Assembly (NCBI GenBank): GCA_016292775.1
Contig: JAEDFN010000011.1
Span: 1-40,872, forward strand
Length of the DNA stretch: 40,872 nucleotides
Direction of reading: 5' to 3'
Source of the DNA: Paludibacteraceae bacterium
GTDB taxonomy: Bacteria; Bacteroidota; Bacteroidia; Bacteroidales; Paludibacteraceae
Shown here piece after piece: positions 1-9,941 of the stretch (its first letter is position 1; each line of letters opens with the position of its first letter). The notes beneath the pieces were generated by a model that ran no database searches, was not told the origin of the DNA, and was given only the letters and a program-made list of their open reading frames with translations. Both the position numbers and the translations under genes were made by a program.

Positions 1-11
1 TTTATACATAA

Positions 12-49
12 TGCACCCCAAAAGTTTTGTGTCTAACTTTTGGGGTGCA
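12..49. repeat. Perfect 15-bp inverted repeat, IS-end-like
   Basis: The arms TGCACCCCAAAAGTT (12-26) and AACTTTTGGGGTGCA (35-49) are exact reverse complements separated by 8 nt. The string CCCCAAAAGTTAGAC is typical of the terminal inverted repeats of IS3-family elements in Bacteroidetes (recalled from family knowledge, not checked). Here two such ends appear to sit back to back, as after an imprecise deletion or circle junction. The adjacent reading frame begins inside the repeat, so the repeat probably marks where the following gene lost its 5' end. Confidence 0.6.
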
Positions 50-1367
50 CTTCATTAGTGCCGGAGATTTCTCAAAAACAATTTCTGTTGATATATCAAA
101 TTATAGATACATCTCATTTATATTAGATTCTATCTCTAATATTGTTGATTTTGCCATTACAAATATTAATGCATTTACTTATAATCATAACGATATAATT
201 GAAGGCACAAGAAATGATTGTTTTACAGAAAGTTGGATAGACGCAATATCAAAAATAAATTTAAATTCATTTTATAGCTATAAAGATAAAGAAAGAAACA
301 TCTACAATGGACTCGACACGAATAGATCTATTTTAATAGATGGCAAGAAATACACAAAAGGACTTGTTTTATACAGAGCTAATGAAGATGACTTAGCATC
401 ATCTGATAAAAAATACAACAAACCAGTGGGTTTATCTTATGCTTCATTTAATTTTAATCAAAATTATGACTCAATTAGTTTTTCATTGGGATGGTTACAG
501 AATAACAATACTATTGGCAAAGACACATTAAAGATTTACTCCGATACTACTCTAATTAAAGAAATACTATTACACCCTATGATGAAAACAAAATATACAA
601 TACATATTCCAACTTGTAATATACTATCTTTTGTTTTAGATGGCATTATTAATGTTAATCCTCAACCTGCATACGGAATAGTAGAATTATTCGCACACAA
701 AAAAGGGAATAACACTACTCCTCTTAAAAGCAATAATTATAATATCATTGAAAATTATCGCAACAAACCTTTTCTCTATATAACGAATAAACCAACTAAC
801 AAGGAAAGGATTCGCAGCTTCTACAATATAGAAGAAGTTTCACATATCATATTAAATAATGGAGATAGTATATTTACCGGGATTGAACTTAAATCAAATT
901 ACAAGAAGAAACAATTAATCTATAATGGAGAAAAATTTAATTCCGCATATATGGCAAGTTAATTTTATCACCCAATAATAATTCATTATGATTTCAACGA
1001 TACACTCAACATGAATAAATTTACTTCATTAGTTCAATATGATAAAGAACGAAATGCATATTCTCATGCATGTGCATGCTACAATTTAGATAATCAATAC
1101 GATTCTATAAAATTCACTATTGGTGCAAGTATCGGAAATAATTTCGGGTTATATGAAGATAATGAAGATGAGGTTGTAATAGACGAATATTTATATCTTG
1201 TTTGCGATAAAACTATTATTGATACTATAAAATTAAACAAAAAAATGGACCCTACTACTATTAACATAGATATTAACAAATGCGATAAATTAATGTTCTA
1301 TATACCATGCATTGGTCCTAAAAATAATCCATATACAATTTATGATATAATCTTTTACAACAAATAG
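27..1367 (+). pseudogene. NPCBM-like domain protein, 5'-truncated and interrupted by a stop
   Basis: One reading frame runs from the inverted repeat at the left edge to 1367. It is broken only by TAA at 960-962; the codons from 963 to 1010 stay open and in frame with the ATG at 1011. The first part (about 311 codons) and the second (118 codons) each contain the same kind of beta-rich module: a 'DKERN' segment, then 'YASFNFNQNYDSISFSLG' in the first and 'ACYNLDNQYDSIKFTIG' in the second. This looks like an NPCBM/NEW2-type carbohydrate-binding domain, in which a hydrated-sugar-recognising fold is attached to glycosidases or surface proteins. The second module spans the stop codon, so the two open frames were one gene. 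There is no signal peptide because the 5' end is missing. The composition is very AT-rich compared with the genes to the right. The domain family is my inference from pattern; the in-frame stop is directly seen. Confidence 0.6.
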
Positions 1368-1593
1368 ATCCTCTAATGAAAAATATAATATAATTACACA
1401 ACACAATTCATTAAACAATTCATAATTAACGCAAGTTCATAAAGAGAAGCATTTAAAAGTTCGATTCGAAAGTATATTTTCAGCTGTAATTACTGTGTTT
1501 TATACAAAAATATTCTGTTATCTTCACTCTATTTAAGTCTATATCGTGACATTATTACACAACTTAAAGTAGGATAATATAGGCAATATAAGC

Positions 1594-1626
1594 ATTTTAT
1601 AGATTAAAAAAATTTTCTTACCTTTG
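1594..1626 (+). promoter_or_regulatory. Bacteroidetes-type promoter for the M3 peptidase
   Basis: TACCTTTG at 1619-1626 matches the Bacteroidetes -7 consensus TAnnTTTG. A T-rich stretch about 20 nt upstream could be a weak -33 box. It lies 68 nt before the ATG at 1694. The rest of the 326-nt gap (1368-1693) holds no gene I can support. Confidence 0.5.
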
Positions 1627-1693
1627 CATACTTAAACTAAGGTATAAATTAGGTGAATTGTAAACAATAGACAATATCAAATAAACACACAAA

Positions 1694-3796
1694 ATGAAAA
1701 AATTACTATTAATCGCAGCAGTTGCAATGATGATGTTTGCATGCACAGACAAAGCCAAAGAGACGAGAGAAAATCCTCTTTTAGGCGAATGGAACACTCC
1801 GGAAGGTGTGCCTCCTTTTGAATTAATTCAAAACAGTGATTACTTACCTGCTTTTGAAGAAGGAATTAAACAGCAATTAGCAGAAGTAGAGGCAATTATC
1901 AACAACGAAGAGGCACCTACTTTTGAGAATACACTTGCAGCACTTGATGCATCAGGTTCACTTCTCAAACGCGTATCGTTGATATTCTTCAACCTCACAG
2001 AGAGCGATGGAAACGACGAGCTCAACGAAATTACCGAGAAAGTATTGCCAATGGTAAGTGAGGTAAACGACAACATCTATATGAATGCGAAACTCTTTGA
2101 AAGAGTAAAAGCCGTGTATGATGGACAGGATGCAATGAACTACACTACCGAGCAAAAAATGCTTCTTAAAAAGGTGTATACAGCATTTGTACGCAATGGT
2201 ATCTCACTTCCGGAAGAGCAACAAGCACGCCTTCGTGAGATAAACAAAGAGCTCTCTACTTTACAACAAAAATTCGGTAACAACCTCCTTGCAGAGACTA
2301 ATGCTTTCAAACTCGTTATCGACAACGAAGAAGACCTTGCCGGTCTACCTGAAAACGTACGTACCGCTGCAGCAGAGATGGCAAAAGCCAACGGCGAAGA
2401 GGGCAAATGGATGTTCGGCCTTCAAAAACCAAGTTGGATACCATTCTTACAATACAGCGAACGCAGAGAGCTCCGCGAAAAAATGTATAAAGCCTATATC
2501 AACCGCGGCAATAACAACAACGAAAACGACAATAAAGAAGTAGTACTCCAAATCATAGCTCTCCGTCAAGAAAAAGCCCGCATTCTCGGTTTTGACACTC
2601 CATCGGCTTTCATCCTCGACGATACAATGGCCAAAAAACCGGAAACAGTAAATGCTTTCCTTCTCGACATTTTCAAAGCAGCTAACGAAAAAGCAAAAGC
2701 AGAACTCGCAGAGATGCAAGCTATTGCCGACCGTGAAGGTAATGGTGTTAAGATAGAAGCTTGGGATTGGGACTACTATGCAGAGAAACTCCGTCAAGAG
2801 AAATATTCGATGAACGAAAGCGAAATCAAACCATATTTCCAAATGGAGAACGTACGCGCCGGAGTATTTGCCGTAGCAAACAAACTCTACGGAATTAATT
2901 TTGAGAAGCTCGACAGCATGCCACTCTACAATCCTGAGGCAGAATGCTTTAAAGTAACTAATGCCGATGGTTCTTTAGTAGGTATTTTCTATACCGACTA
3001 CTACCCACGTGCTTCAAAACGCGCCGGTGCATGGATGAGCAACTTCCGCGAGCAATATGTAAAAGACGGTGTTGATGTACGCCCTATAGTGCTCAATATC
3101 GGTAACTTCACAAAACCGACAGCAACAGAGCCATCATTACTCACCCTTGATGAGGTAGAGACCCTCTTCCACGAATTCGGACACGCTCTTCACGGATTAC
3201 TTGCAAAAGCTAACTACAACATGGTAAGCGGCACAAACGTGGCTCGTGACTTTGTGGAGCTTCCATCACAAATAATGGAGAACTGGGCTTTTGAACCGGA
3301 AGTACTTGCAATGTATGCCCGCCACTACGAAACAGGCGAGATTATTCCTCAAGAACTCATTGAGAAAATCCAAGCTACATCTACTTTCAACCAAGGCTTT
3401 ATGACTACAGAGCTCACAGCAGCAGCTATCCTCGATATGAATTGGCACGATTTGACAACAACAGAGGGCATCGACCCTATCGCTTTCGAAGCTGAAATGA
3501 TGAACAAAATCGGCTTGATACCACAAATCGCACCACGCTATCGCACCACATATTTCAACCATATTTGGGCAGGTGGATACAGCGCAGGATACTATAGCTA
3601 CCTTTGGGCAGAAGTTCTTGATAAAGATGCTTTTGAACTATTCAAAGAGAAAGGTATTTTCGACCCTGAAACAGCAAAAGCCTTCCGTACACTCCTTGAA
3701 AAAGGCGGCACAGAAGACCCTATGGACTTGTATCGTACATTCCGCGGTGCAGAACCTAACAACAACGCAATGTTAGTTGGTCGCGGACTTAAATAA
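1694..3796 (+). CDS. M3 family zinc metallopeptidase lipoprotein (Dcp-like)
   Basis: This is a 700-residue oligopeptidase or peptidyl-dipeptidase of family M3 that should trim short peptides in the periplasm. The N-terminus (MKKLLLIAAVAMMMFACTD) is a lipoprotein signal with a lipobox Cys at residue 17, so the protein is probably membrane-anchored. The M3 zinc motif HEFGH is at residues 493-497, and the third ligand is E522 within DFVELPSQ, the normal M3 spacing. The length matches bacterial Dcp/oligopeptidase A proteins. The C-terminal YRTFRGAEP block, typical of Dcp, is present. The ATG at 1694 follows an AT-rich leader with a TAnnTTTG promoter. A hairpin follows the stop, so the gene may be largely monocistronic. 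Confidence 0.95.
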   Translation: MKKLLLIAAVAMMMFACTDKAKETRENPLLGEWNTPEGVPPFELIQNSDYLPAFEEGIKQQLAEVEAIINNEEAPTFENTLAALDASGSLLKRVSLIFFNLTESDGNDELNEITEKVLPMVSEVNDNIYMNAKLFERVKAVYDGQDAMNYTTEQKMLLKKVYTAFVRNGISLPEEQQARLREINKELSTLQQKFGNNLLAETNAFKLVIDNEEDLAGLPENVRTAAAEMAKANGEEGKWMFGLQKPSWIPFLQYSERRELREKMYKAYINRGNNNNENDNKEVVLQIIALRQEKARILGFDTPSAFILDDTMAKKPETVNAFLLDIFKAANEKAKAELAEMQAIADREGNGVKIEAWDWDYYAEKLRQEKYSMNESEIKPYFQMENVRAGVFAVANKLYGINFEKLDSMPLYNPEAECFKVTNADGSLVGIFYTDYYPRASKRAGAWMSNFREQYVKDGVDVRPIVLNIGNFTKPTATEPSLLTLDEVETLFHEFGHALHGLLAKANYNMVSGTNVARDFVELPSQIMENWAFEPEVLAMYARHYETGEIIPQELIEKIQATSTFNQGFMTTELTAAAILDMNWHDLTTTEGIDPIAFEAEMMNKIGLIPQIAPRYRTTYFNHIWAGGYSAGYYSYLWAEVLDKDAFELFKEKGIFDPETAKAFRTLLEKGGTEDPMDLYRTFRGAEPNNNAMLVGRGLK

Positions 3797-3806
3797 TAAC
3801 CCCTAT

Positions 3807-3834
3807 GGCAACAGGGACTGAACCCCCTGTTGCC
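3807..3834 (+). terminator. Hairpin after the M3 peptidase gene
   Basis: GGCAACAGGG (3807-3816) and CCCTGTTGCC (3825-3834) form a perfect 10-bp GC-rich stem with an 8-nt loop, 11 nt after the stop codon. No T tract follows, and the next ATG begins 8 nt after the stem. It may be an attenuator, a processing site or a mRNA-stabilising hairpin rather than a strong terminator. Confidence 0.5.
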
Positions 3835-3842
3835 AACAAATT

Positions 3843-4838
3843 ATGAACATTACATTAACAAAATATTTACAAAAGCGGTCGGCAGCTTCCATACTGATAG
3901 GTGTAGTAGTATGTACTATACTATGGTTTTTGCCGGAGATAACGGGCTTACAAGATATGTCCGCCACGGTGGACGTTATGTTTATGAAGCACTACGTGCT
4001 ATGGTCGTGGCCGGCATGGATATCTCATATCGTATCGTTTATCTTCACACTCTTTGTGTTGATATGGCTGACGGACTTATGTGAGAGTCTGCAAATAATA
4101 CCGATTCGCTCCGCATTGCCGTTTTTATTAGGATTATTACTGATATCATCAGTAAATTATCTGCAATTATTTGACGAAAGATCGATAGCATTGATGTGTT
4201 TTCTTGTAGCACTCAAGCAGCTCTTTGGCATGTATCATTTCGAATGGCAGGTGGTAGCCGGATTTAATATTACATTAATGCTCGGCATAGCGGCCTTTTT
4301 CGAACCGCAATACATTTGGTTAAGTGCCTTATTCATCTTGGGAATGATAATTTTCCGTGTGATAACGAGGCGAATATTCTTAAGCGTAATACTTGCTATT
4401 ATGCTCATTTTAATAATGTCTGCCAGCATTTTCTGGCTTTTTGACGCATTACCTATACTAATAGATTACACCAATAAATTCATAGAGGTAAGTATCTTGG
4501 ATCCGATAAGCGTACATCGTAGCGATATCATCTTCGGCGTATGTTTTCTAATATTGAATTTATATTCAATTTTCGGTTATCTGGTTACCAACACACACTA
4601 CAAACTCAACGTACGCTTCAACTTCAATTTTGTAAATTGGGGCTTTTGGATATCAATAATATGGGTAGCCCTCTTTAAAGGGAGCTTTGCACAACTGATA
4701 ATAATACCCATAATATTCATCATCCTATGGTCGAGTTTATTATTCAGCACGAATCACAATAAAGTAACAAACATACTCTTTTTATCAATAATAATAATCT
4801 CCATAATATATAGAGTATTATGGCTATTAAATTTTTAA
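3843..4838 (+). CDS. Polytopic inner-membrane protein of unknown function
   Basis: A 331-residue, very hydrophobic protein with about nine or ten predicted transmembrane segments, starting near residues 15-32, 55-77 and 90-108 and ending with a helix at the C-terminus. Charged residues are confined to short loops and no catalytic motif is visible. Its stop (4836-4838) is one base from the sufC start at 4840, so it is translationally close to, and probably cotranscribed with, sufC. This is unlike the usual sufB-sufC order. It may belong to an uncharacterised Bacteroidetes membrane family; I do not recognise a function. Confidence 0.8.
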   Translation: MNITLTKYLQKRSAASILIGVVVCTILWFLPEITGLQDMSATVDVMFMKHYVLWSWPAWISHIVSFIFTLFVLIWLTDLCESLQIIPIRSALPFLLGLLLISSVNYLQLFDERSIALMCFLVALKQLFGMYHFEWQVVAGFNITLMLGIAAFFEPQYIWLSALFILGMIIFRVITRRIFLSVILAIMLILIMSASIFWLFDALPILIDYTNKFIEVSILDPISVHRSDIIFGVCFLILNLYSIFGYLVTNTHYKLNVRFNFNFVNWGFWISIIWVALFKGSFAQLIIIPIIFIILWSSLLFSTNHNKVTNILFLSIIIISIIYRVLWLLNF

Positions 4839-4839
4839 G

Positions 4840-5586
4840 ATGTTAGAAATAAAAGACTTACACGCCTCTATTGCAGGCAAAGAGATATTAAAAGGGCTTA
4901 CCCTCACAGTAAAAGAAGGCGAAGTACACGCAATAATGGGTCCTAACGGAGCCGGCAAAAGTACGCTCAGCAATGTATTATCAGGCCATCCGGCATACAC
5001 AGTAACGTCGGGAAGCGTGACGTTCAACGGCAAGGACTTGCTTGCAATGAGTCCTGAAATTCGAGCTCGCGAGGGTCTTTTCATGAGTTTTCAATACCCT
5101 GTGGAAATTCCGGGGGTAAGCATGGTAAACTTCATGCGTACTGCCGTCAACGAGCAACGCAAATATCGTGGTGAAGAGCCATTATCATCAAGTGATTTCT
5201 TGAAATTGATGCGAGAGAAGCGTCAACTGGTAGAGCTCGACAGCAAACTTGCCAATCGTGCTGTAAACGAGGGCTTTTCCGGAGGCGAGAAAAAGCGCAA
5301 CGAGATATTCCAAATGGCAATGCTCAACCCACGCTTGTCGATACTCGACGAAACCGACTCCGGGCTCGATATCGATGCTTTGAGAATAGTAGCTCACGGC
5401 GTTAATCTCCTTAAAACTCCGCACAACGCCTCTATTGTAATCACTCACTATCAACGCCTTTTAGACTATATCGTACCGGATATTGTAGACGTACTCGTTG
5501 ATGGACGAATTGTAATGTCCGGCACAAAAGAGCTTGCTTTAGAGCTGGAAGCGAAAGGTTACGATTGGATAAAGAATAATTTGTAA
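4840..5586 (+). CDS. sufC: SufC, Fe-S cluster assembly ATPase
   Basis: SufC is the ABC-type ATPase of the SufBCD scaffold, which builds Fe-S clusters in the cytosol. All motifs are present: Walker A GPNGAGKST at 34-42, ABC signature FSGGE at 146-150, Walker B LSILDE at 166-171 followed by the SufC-typical DSGLDIDAL, and a switch His in VITHYQR. The length of 248 residues is normal. sufD follows after 25 nt. No sufB lies upstream in this window; a membrane protein occupies that place instead. Confidence 0.97.
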   Translation: MLEIKDLHASIAGKEILKGLTLTVKEGEVHAIMGPNGAGKSTLSNVLSGHPAYTVTSGSVTFNGKDLLAMSPEIRAREGLFMSFQYPVEIPGVSMVNFMRTAVNEQRKYRGEEPLSSSDFLKLMREKRQLVELDSKLANRAVNEGFSGGEKKRNEIFQMAMLNPRLSILDETDSGLDIDALRIVAHGVNLLKTPHNASIVITHYQRLLDYIVPDIVDVLVDGRIVMSGTKELALELEAKGYDWIKNNL

Positions 5587-5611
5587 AAACTCTTTACCCT
5601 CAATAATTAAC

Positions 5612-6943
5612 ATGATGGAAAAACAGTTTTTAGACCTATATTCCGAGACTAAGGATGTGCTCAACGCCCATTCCGCTTCGATTTTTAACAGTTACCGACC
5701 GGAAGCGGAGAGTAACCTTACCCGAAAAGGTATGCCTACAAAGAGAGAAGAAGCATATCTTTACTGCCCCGTTTTCGAAGCTTTAGAGAAGAATTGGGGC
5801 GTAAATATCAAGCGTTTACAACCGGCTATCACCGACGACAATCTATTCCACTGTGCAGTACCCGGAATAAAAACCACCTCGATATATTTCACTAACGACA
5901 CATGGCATGGCAACGACTTTATAGATTTGGGTAACGGAGCTATAGCTTGCTCAATGAAATATGCATCAGCACATTACGGTGATATTCTCAAGAGTTATTA
6001 CGGTGCCATATTGCAAGACGAGACAGATGGTTTCTCATCACTCAACAGCCTCCTTGTGCAAGATGGTATTTTTATATACATACCCCAAGGGGTAAAAGTA
6101 CAACTACCAATACAAGTACTCAACGTGATGTATGCAAAACAGAGGTTGATGTCGATAGGCAGAAATCTGATAATAATGGAGCCGGAATCGGAATTACATT
6201 ATATAGATTGTGTACACACGATGAATGAGACTGAATATTTTCAGAGTCGCGTAACGGAGATTTTCGTAGGCTCGGCAGCCACTCTACGCTATTGCAGCAT
6301 AGAGAGTAGCGGGGAGAATATGAATGCCATACATCGTATTGCCATAAGGCAGAAGAAGGATAGCGACGTCAAGGTGAGCGGATTCGGACTGCTTCTCGGA
6401 GCCACACGAAACCATATTACTATCGACCTCGACGAGCCCGGAGCATCGGCTTGGCTTGGTGGTATGCTACTCATTGACAAGAAAGAGAGGTGTGACAACT
6501 ACACCATTATCCGCCACCATGCCTGCAATTGCACCAGCAACGAGCTATATAAATACATCCTCGACGACAGTGCCGAAGGAGCTTTCAGTGGCAGAATTAT
6601 TGTTGATCACGGGGCACAAAAAACCAATTCTTATCAAACGAACCGCAATATCTGCATGAGTAAAGAGGCCCGAGCATTAGGACGCCCGCAATTAGAAATC
6701 TATGCCGACGATGTTAAATGCGGACATGGTGCCACCACGGGTATGCTCGACGAAAATGCACTCTTCTACATGCAGCAACGCGGTATCGACCTCAAAGAGG
6801 CACGACTGCTATTACTACAAGCCTTTTCTGCCGAGGTTCTGGAAAACATTACCTTACCTGCACTCGCCGATAGACTAAGGCTCCTTATTGAAAAGCGACT
6901 TCATGGCGAGTCACTTCGCTGCCCGGGATGCAACAGATGCTGA
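5612..6943 (+). CDS. sufD: SufD, Fe-S cluster assembly protein
   Basis: SufD is the beta-helical partner of SufB and SufC in the cluster scaffold. The conserved C-terminal region is clear: a QTNRNICMS segment, then GRPQLEIYADDVKCGHGATTG, including the conserved Cys-x-His pair. The protein has 443 residues, a usual SufD length. The start could be either of the two consecutive Met codons (5612 or 5615). It ends with a CPGCNRC motif, a small Cys-rich tail. The 208 nt to the next gene are AT-rich, with two direct copies of GAAAAATTTTT just after the stop. Confidence 0.95.
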   Translation: MMEKQFLDLYSETKDVLNAHSASIFNSYRPEAESNLTRKGMPTKREEAYLYCPVFEALEKNWGVNIKRLQPAITDDNLFHCAVPGIKTTSIYFTNDTWHGNDFIDLGNGAIACSMKYASAHYGDILKSYYGAILQDETDGFSSLNSLLVQDGIFIYIPQGVKVQLPIQVLNVMYAKQRLMSIGRNLIIMEPESELHYIDCVHTMNETEYFQSRVTEIFVGSAATLRYCSIESSGENMNAIHRIAIRQKKDSDVKVSGFGLLLGATRNHITIDLDEPGASAWLGGMLLIDKKERCDNYTIIRHHACNCTSNELYKYILDDSAEGAFSGRIIVDHGAQKTNSYQTNRNICMSKEARALGRPQLEIYADDVKCGHGATTGMLDENALFYMQQRGIDLKEARLLLLQAFSAEVLENITLPALADRLRLLIEKRLHGESLRCPGCNRC

Positions 6944-7151
6944 AAAATTTTTTGAAAAATTTTTAGTAATATCATTACAACAGTTGTAAAAAAAACAGCG
7001 AAATAAAACAGCAAAATAAATGCAGTGGCATAAATAAAAAAGAGAACTAAAACCTAAGCTCATAACAATCATGATAACCTTTTGTTTTTCAATTGATTGA
7101 ATATTCAAGTAGGTTAATGAGCATAATAATAATCTAAAACCTTATAAATTT

Positions 7152-8534
7152 ATGAATAATCAACAAGGTAAACTTAAGAAAAACATGAGTCCCCTCAACG
7201 TATGGGGTTTGGCTCTGGGAGCTATTATCGGTTGGGGATGTTTTGTTTTACCCGGCAATGCTTTTCTTCCGAAAGCGGGACCATTAGGAACAACATTAGG
7301 TATGCTGATAGGAGGATTGCTGATATTAATAATAGCATTAAGTTACGGCTATTTGATAATCAAATATCCACAAAGCGGAGGAGAATTTATATACACAAAG
7401 AATACGATGGGCAAGACTAATGCCTTTATCTGCGGATGGAGTATGATATTGGCCTATTGGAGTCTTATACCACTCAATGCCACTGCATTAGCCCTTATAA
7501 GTAGGAATCTTTTTCCGGGCATAATACAAAAAGGGTTGCTATATGAAGTAGCCGGATGGGATGTATATTTAGGCGAAGTAATAGTGGCTTCGGCATTTAT
7601 CATCATCATGGGACTATTAAACATACGCGGCATCAAGCAGGCGGCATGGACACAAACAGCGATAGCCCTCACCCTTGTTGGCGGCATCCTTTTACTCTTT
7701 TCACTGACATGCTTTAAAGGGGTTGAATGGAGCAATTTAGCACCGGGATTTCCGGATGAAAACAACTGGTGGAAGAGCGTATTCAGCATAGTGGCAATGG
7801 CACCATGGGCATATATCGGTTTCGACTGTATACCACAAAGTGCGGAAGAGTATAACTTCGACCACAAACGTTCTACACGAATAATGATACAAGCTATTAC
7901 AATAGCTGCACTATTATATATTGCAATAAATACCATAACGGCAGTAGGTTACAAGCCATGGCAAGAGTTGCTTGCAGAGAAACACACATGGCCTACAGGC
8001 TTTGTAGTAGAGAATATGCTCGGACATGTCGGACTTGTCATCCTCGGCATAGCAATGTTCTGCGCCGTAATCTCGGGTATGAATGCCTTCTATATCTCAA
8101 CATCCCGATTGATGTATGCCATGGCACAAGACGGGGCGTTGCCAAAAGTATTTGAAAAAGTTAGTCATAAACACGGCACTCCAACCAATGCAATCATTTT
8201 CATAATGATACTCAGCCTCTTTGCTCCGTGGTTTGGTAGGGAGGTACTTCTTTGGATTGTGGATATGACAAGTGTAGGAGCCGCTATAGTATTTGCCTAC
8301 ACATCGGCATCCGCAGCTATCTTGGCACGTAACCATGGACATACACGCCAATTGATAACGAGTATTTTAGGATGTATTATCTCATTATTCTTCCTATCAC
8401 TACTCATTATACCGGGAATGCCGGGATACCTCGGCATCCAAAGTCGCTACTGCTTGTTAATTTGGGCTATTTTGGGACTAATCTTCTATATAATGAGAAG
8501 AAAAGATTATATCAAAAACAATAATAATGATTGA
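7152..8534 (+). CDS. APC-family amino acid permease
   Basis: A 460-residue amino acid/polyamine/organocation transporter with about twelve transmembrane helices. The first helix has the APC signature GAIIGWGCFVLPG, and the unwound-helix Gly motif is followed by a second helix typical of the superfamily. The substrate cannot be read from sequence. It lies between sufD and sufS and overlaps the sufS start by 8 nt, so the two are translationally coupled. A supply role for cysteine, the SufS substrate, is an attractive but unproven inference. Confidence 0.88.
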   Translation: MNNQQGKLKKNMSPLNVWGLALGAIIGWGCFVLPGNAFLPKAGPLGTTLGMLIGGLLILIIALSYGYLIIKYPQSGGEFIYTKNTMGKTNAFICGWSMILAYWSLIPLNATALALISRNLFPGIIQKGLLYEVAGWDVYLGEVIVASAFIIIMGLLNIRGIKQAAWTQTAIALTLVGGILLLFSLTCFKGVEWSNLAPGFPDENNWWKSVFSIVAMAPWAYIGFDCIPQSAEEYNFDHKRSTRIMIQAITIAALLYIAINTITAVGYKPWQELLAEKHTWPTGFVVENMLGHVGLVILGIAMFCAVISGMNAFYISTSRLMYAMAQDGALPKVFEKVSHKHGTPTNAIIFIMILSLFAPWFGREVLLWIVDMTSVGAAIVFAYTSASAAILARNHGHTRQLITSILGCIISLFFLSLLIIPGMPGYLGIQSRYCLLIWAILGLIFYIMRRKDYIKNNNND

Positions 8535-9738
8535 TAGAAACATAAAGGAGCTATTTCCGATATTGAACCGTACGATTTACGGAAAACGACTTGTATATTT
8601 CGACAATGGAGCCACGACTCAAAAGCCGAAACAGGTGATAGATCGCATAGTACAATCGTACGAGCAAGAGAATTCGAATGTACACAGAGGGGTACACTAC
8701 CTCAGTGAGTTGAGCACCGAGGCGCACGAAAATGCGAGGAAGAGAGTTGCTGAATTCATAGGTGGCGAACAAGAAGAGATTATCTTTACTCGGGGCACGA
8801 CAGAGAGTATCAATTTAGTGGCACGCAGCTACATAGAAGGGTTTTGCAAAGCCGGTGACGAGATACTTTTCAGTGCTATGGAGCACCATTCTAATATGGT
8901 ACCTTGGCAGATGGCAGCAGAGCGTTGTGGCCTCACCTTCAAAGCGATACCGGTAAAAGACGATGGCACCCTTGACATTGACGCTTACAAAAAATTACTC
9001 AGTGACAAAACCCGATTAGTGGCAGTCACTCACACCAGCAACGTGCTTGGAACGGTAAATCCTATCAAAGAGATAGCCGCCATAGCTCATGAAGCAGGTG
9101 CGAAGATATTGGTGGATGCAGCACAAGCGATAGCACATACTAAGGTAAACGTCAAAGAGTTAGGAGTAGATTTTCTCGCCTTCTCGGGACATAAGATGTA
9201 TGCGCCTACCGGAATAGGAGTGTTATGGGGCAAGAAAGAACTCTTAGAGGCAATGCCACCTTTTATGGGCGGTGGTGAGATGATAGACCATGTGACATTG
9301 GAGCATACCACCTATGGCGCCTTACCTTATAAATTCGAAGCAGGAACTCCTAACTATGTAGGTAGTGCGGCACTCGCCTCCGCTATCGACTTCATGGATA
9401 GTATTGGAATTGAGAATATTCATGCCCATGAAGAGATGTTATTGAAATATGCCACCGAAAAATTAAATCAGATAGAGAGGGTGCATATCATCGGTAACGC
9501 GCCGGAGAAGAGCGGCATTATCTCCTTCATCGTCGACGGAGCACACCATTACGATATAGGCTTGATGCTCGACAAGATGGGCATCGCCGTTCGCACCGGT
9601 CACCACTGCGCCGAACCTATCATGACCCGCTTCGGAATCTCAGGTACAGTACGTATCTCTTTTGCCGTTTACAACACTACAGAAGAAATCGACATCTTTA
9701 TCGAAGCCCTAAAAAAAATACTCAACTTATTGAGATAA
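8527..9738 (+). CDS. sufS: SufS, cysteine desulfurase (class II)
   Basis: SufS is a PLP-dependent enzyme that takes sulfur from cysteine for Fe-S cluster assembly, releasing alanine. The PLP lysine is K223 in SGHKMY. The persulfide-forming cysteine is C361 in TGHHCAEP, and the following RISFAVYNT block is typical of SufS rather than IscS. The length is 403 residues, as expected. The ATG at 8527 lies inside the permease gene (8-nt overlap). No sufE or sufU follows. Confidence 0.96.
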   Translation: MIDRNIKELFPILNRTIYGKRLVYFDNGATTQKPKQVIDRIVQSYEQENSNVHRGVHYLSELSTEAHENARKRVAEFIGGEQEEIIFTRGTTESINLVARSYIEGFCKAGDEILFSAMEHHSNMVPWQMAAERCGLTFKAIPVKDDGTLDIDAYKKLLSDKTRLVAVTHTSNVLGTVNPIKEIAAIAHEAGAKILVDAAQAIAHTKVNVKELGVDFLAFSGHKMYAPTGIGVLWGKKELLEAMPPFMGGGEMIDHVTLEHTTYGALPYKFEAGTPNYVGSAALASAIDFMDSIGIENIHAHEEMLLKYATEKLNQIERVHIIGNAPEKSGIISFIVDGAHHYDIGLMLDKMGIAVRTGHHCAEPIMTRFGISGTVRISFAVYNTTEEIDIFIEALKKILNLLR

Positions 9739-9858
9739 TGACGCTTTAGTTAAAGACGATTAATGCTGACAAGTAAATATTCGGGAAAAGGAATAGAATA
9801 ATATTATAGATATAAAAAATAGATAAACGACAGTAGGTGAGTCACTTATCATACGATA

Positions 9859-9870
9859 TTCCATATGGAA
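9859..9870. promoter_or_regulatory. Palindrome upstream of the amino-acid-lipid operon
   Basis: TTCCATATGGAA is a perfect 12-bp palindrome in the 200-nt gap before the acyltransferase gene. Short TTATCA (9846-9851) and TGATAA (9873-9878) arms surround it. Its place before a long operon suggests an operator, but no regulator is identified. Confidence 0.35.
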
Positions 9871-9941
9871 AGTGATAAATAATGCTAATATAAAATGGCT
9901 GTTATCGACTGCCTTGATGATATTATTTGAAAAATAATTTT

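Noticed and set aside
3830..4084. Plus-strand open frame overlapping the start of the membrane protein
   Set aside because: It is an out-of-frame shadow. The 331-residue frame has clear membrane segments and ends one base before sufC.
6941..6965. Terminator after sufD from the GAAAAATTTTTT stretch
   Set aside because: It consists of A/T direct repeats without a GC stem, so it is not a convincing terminator.
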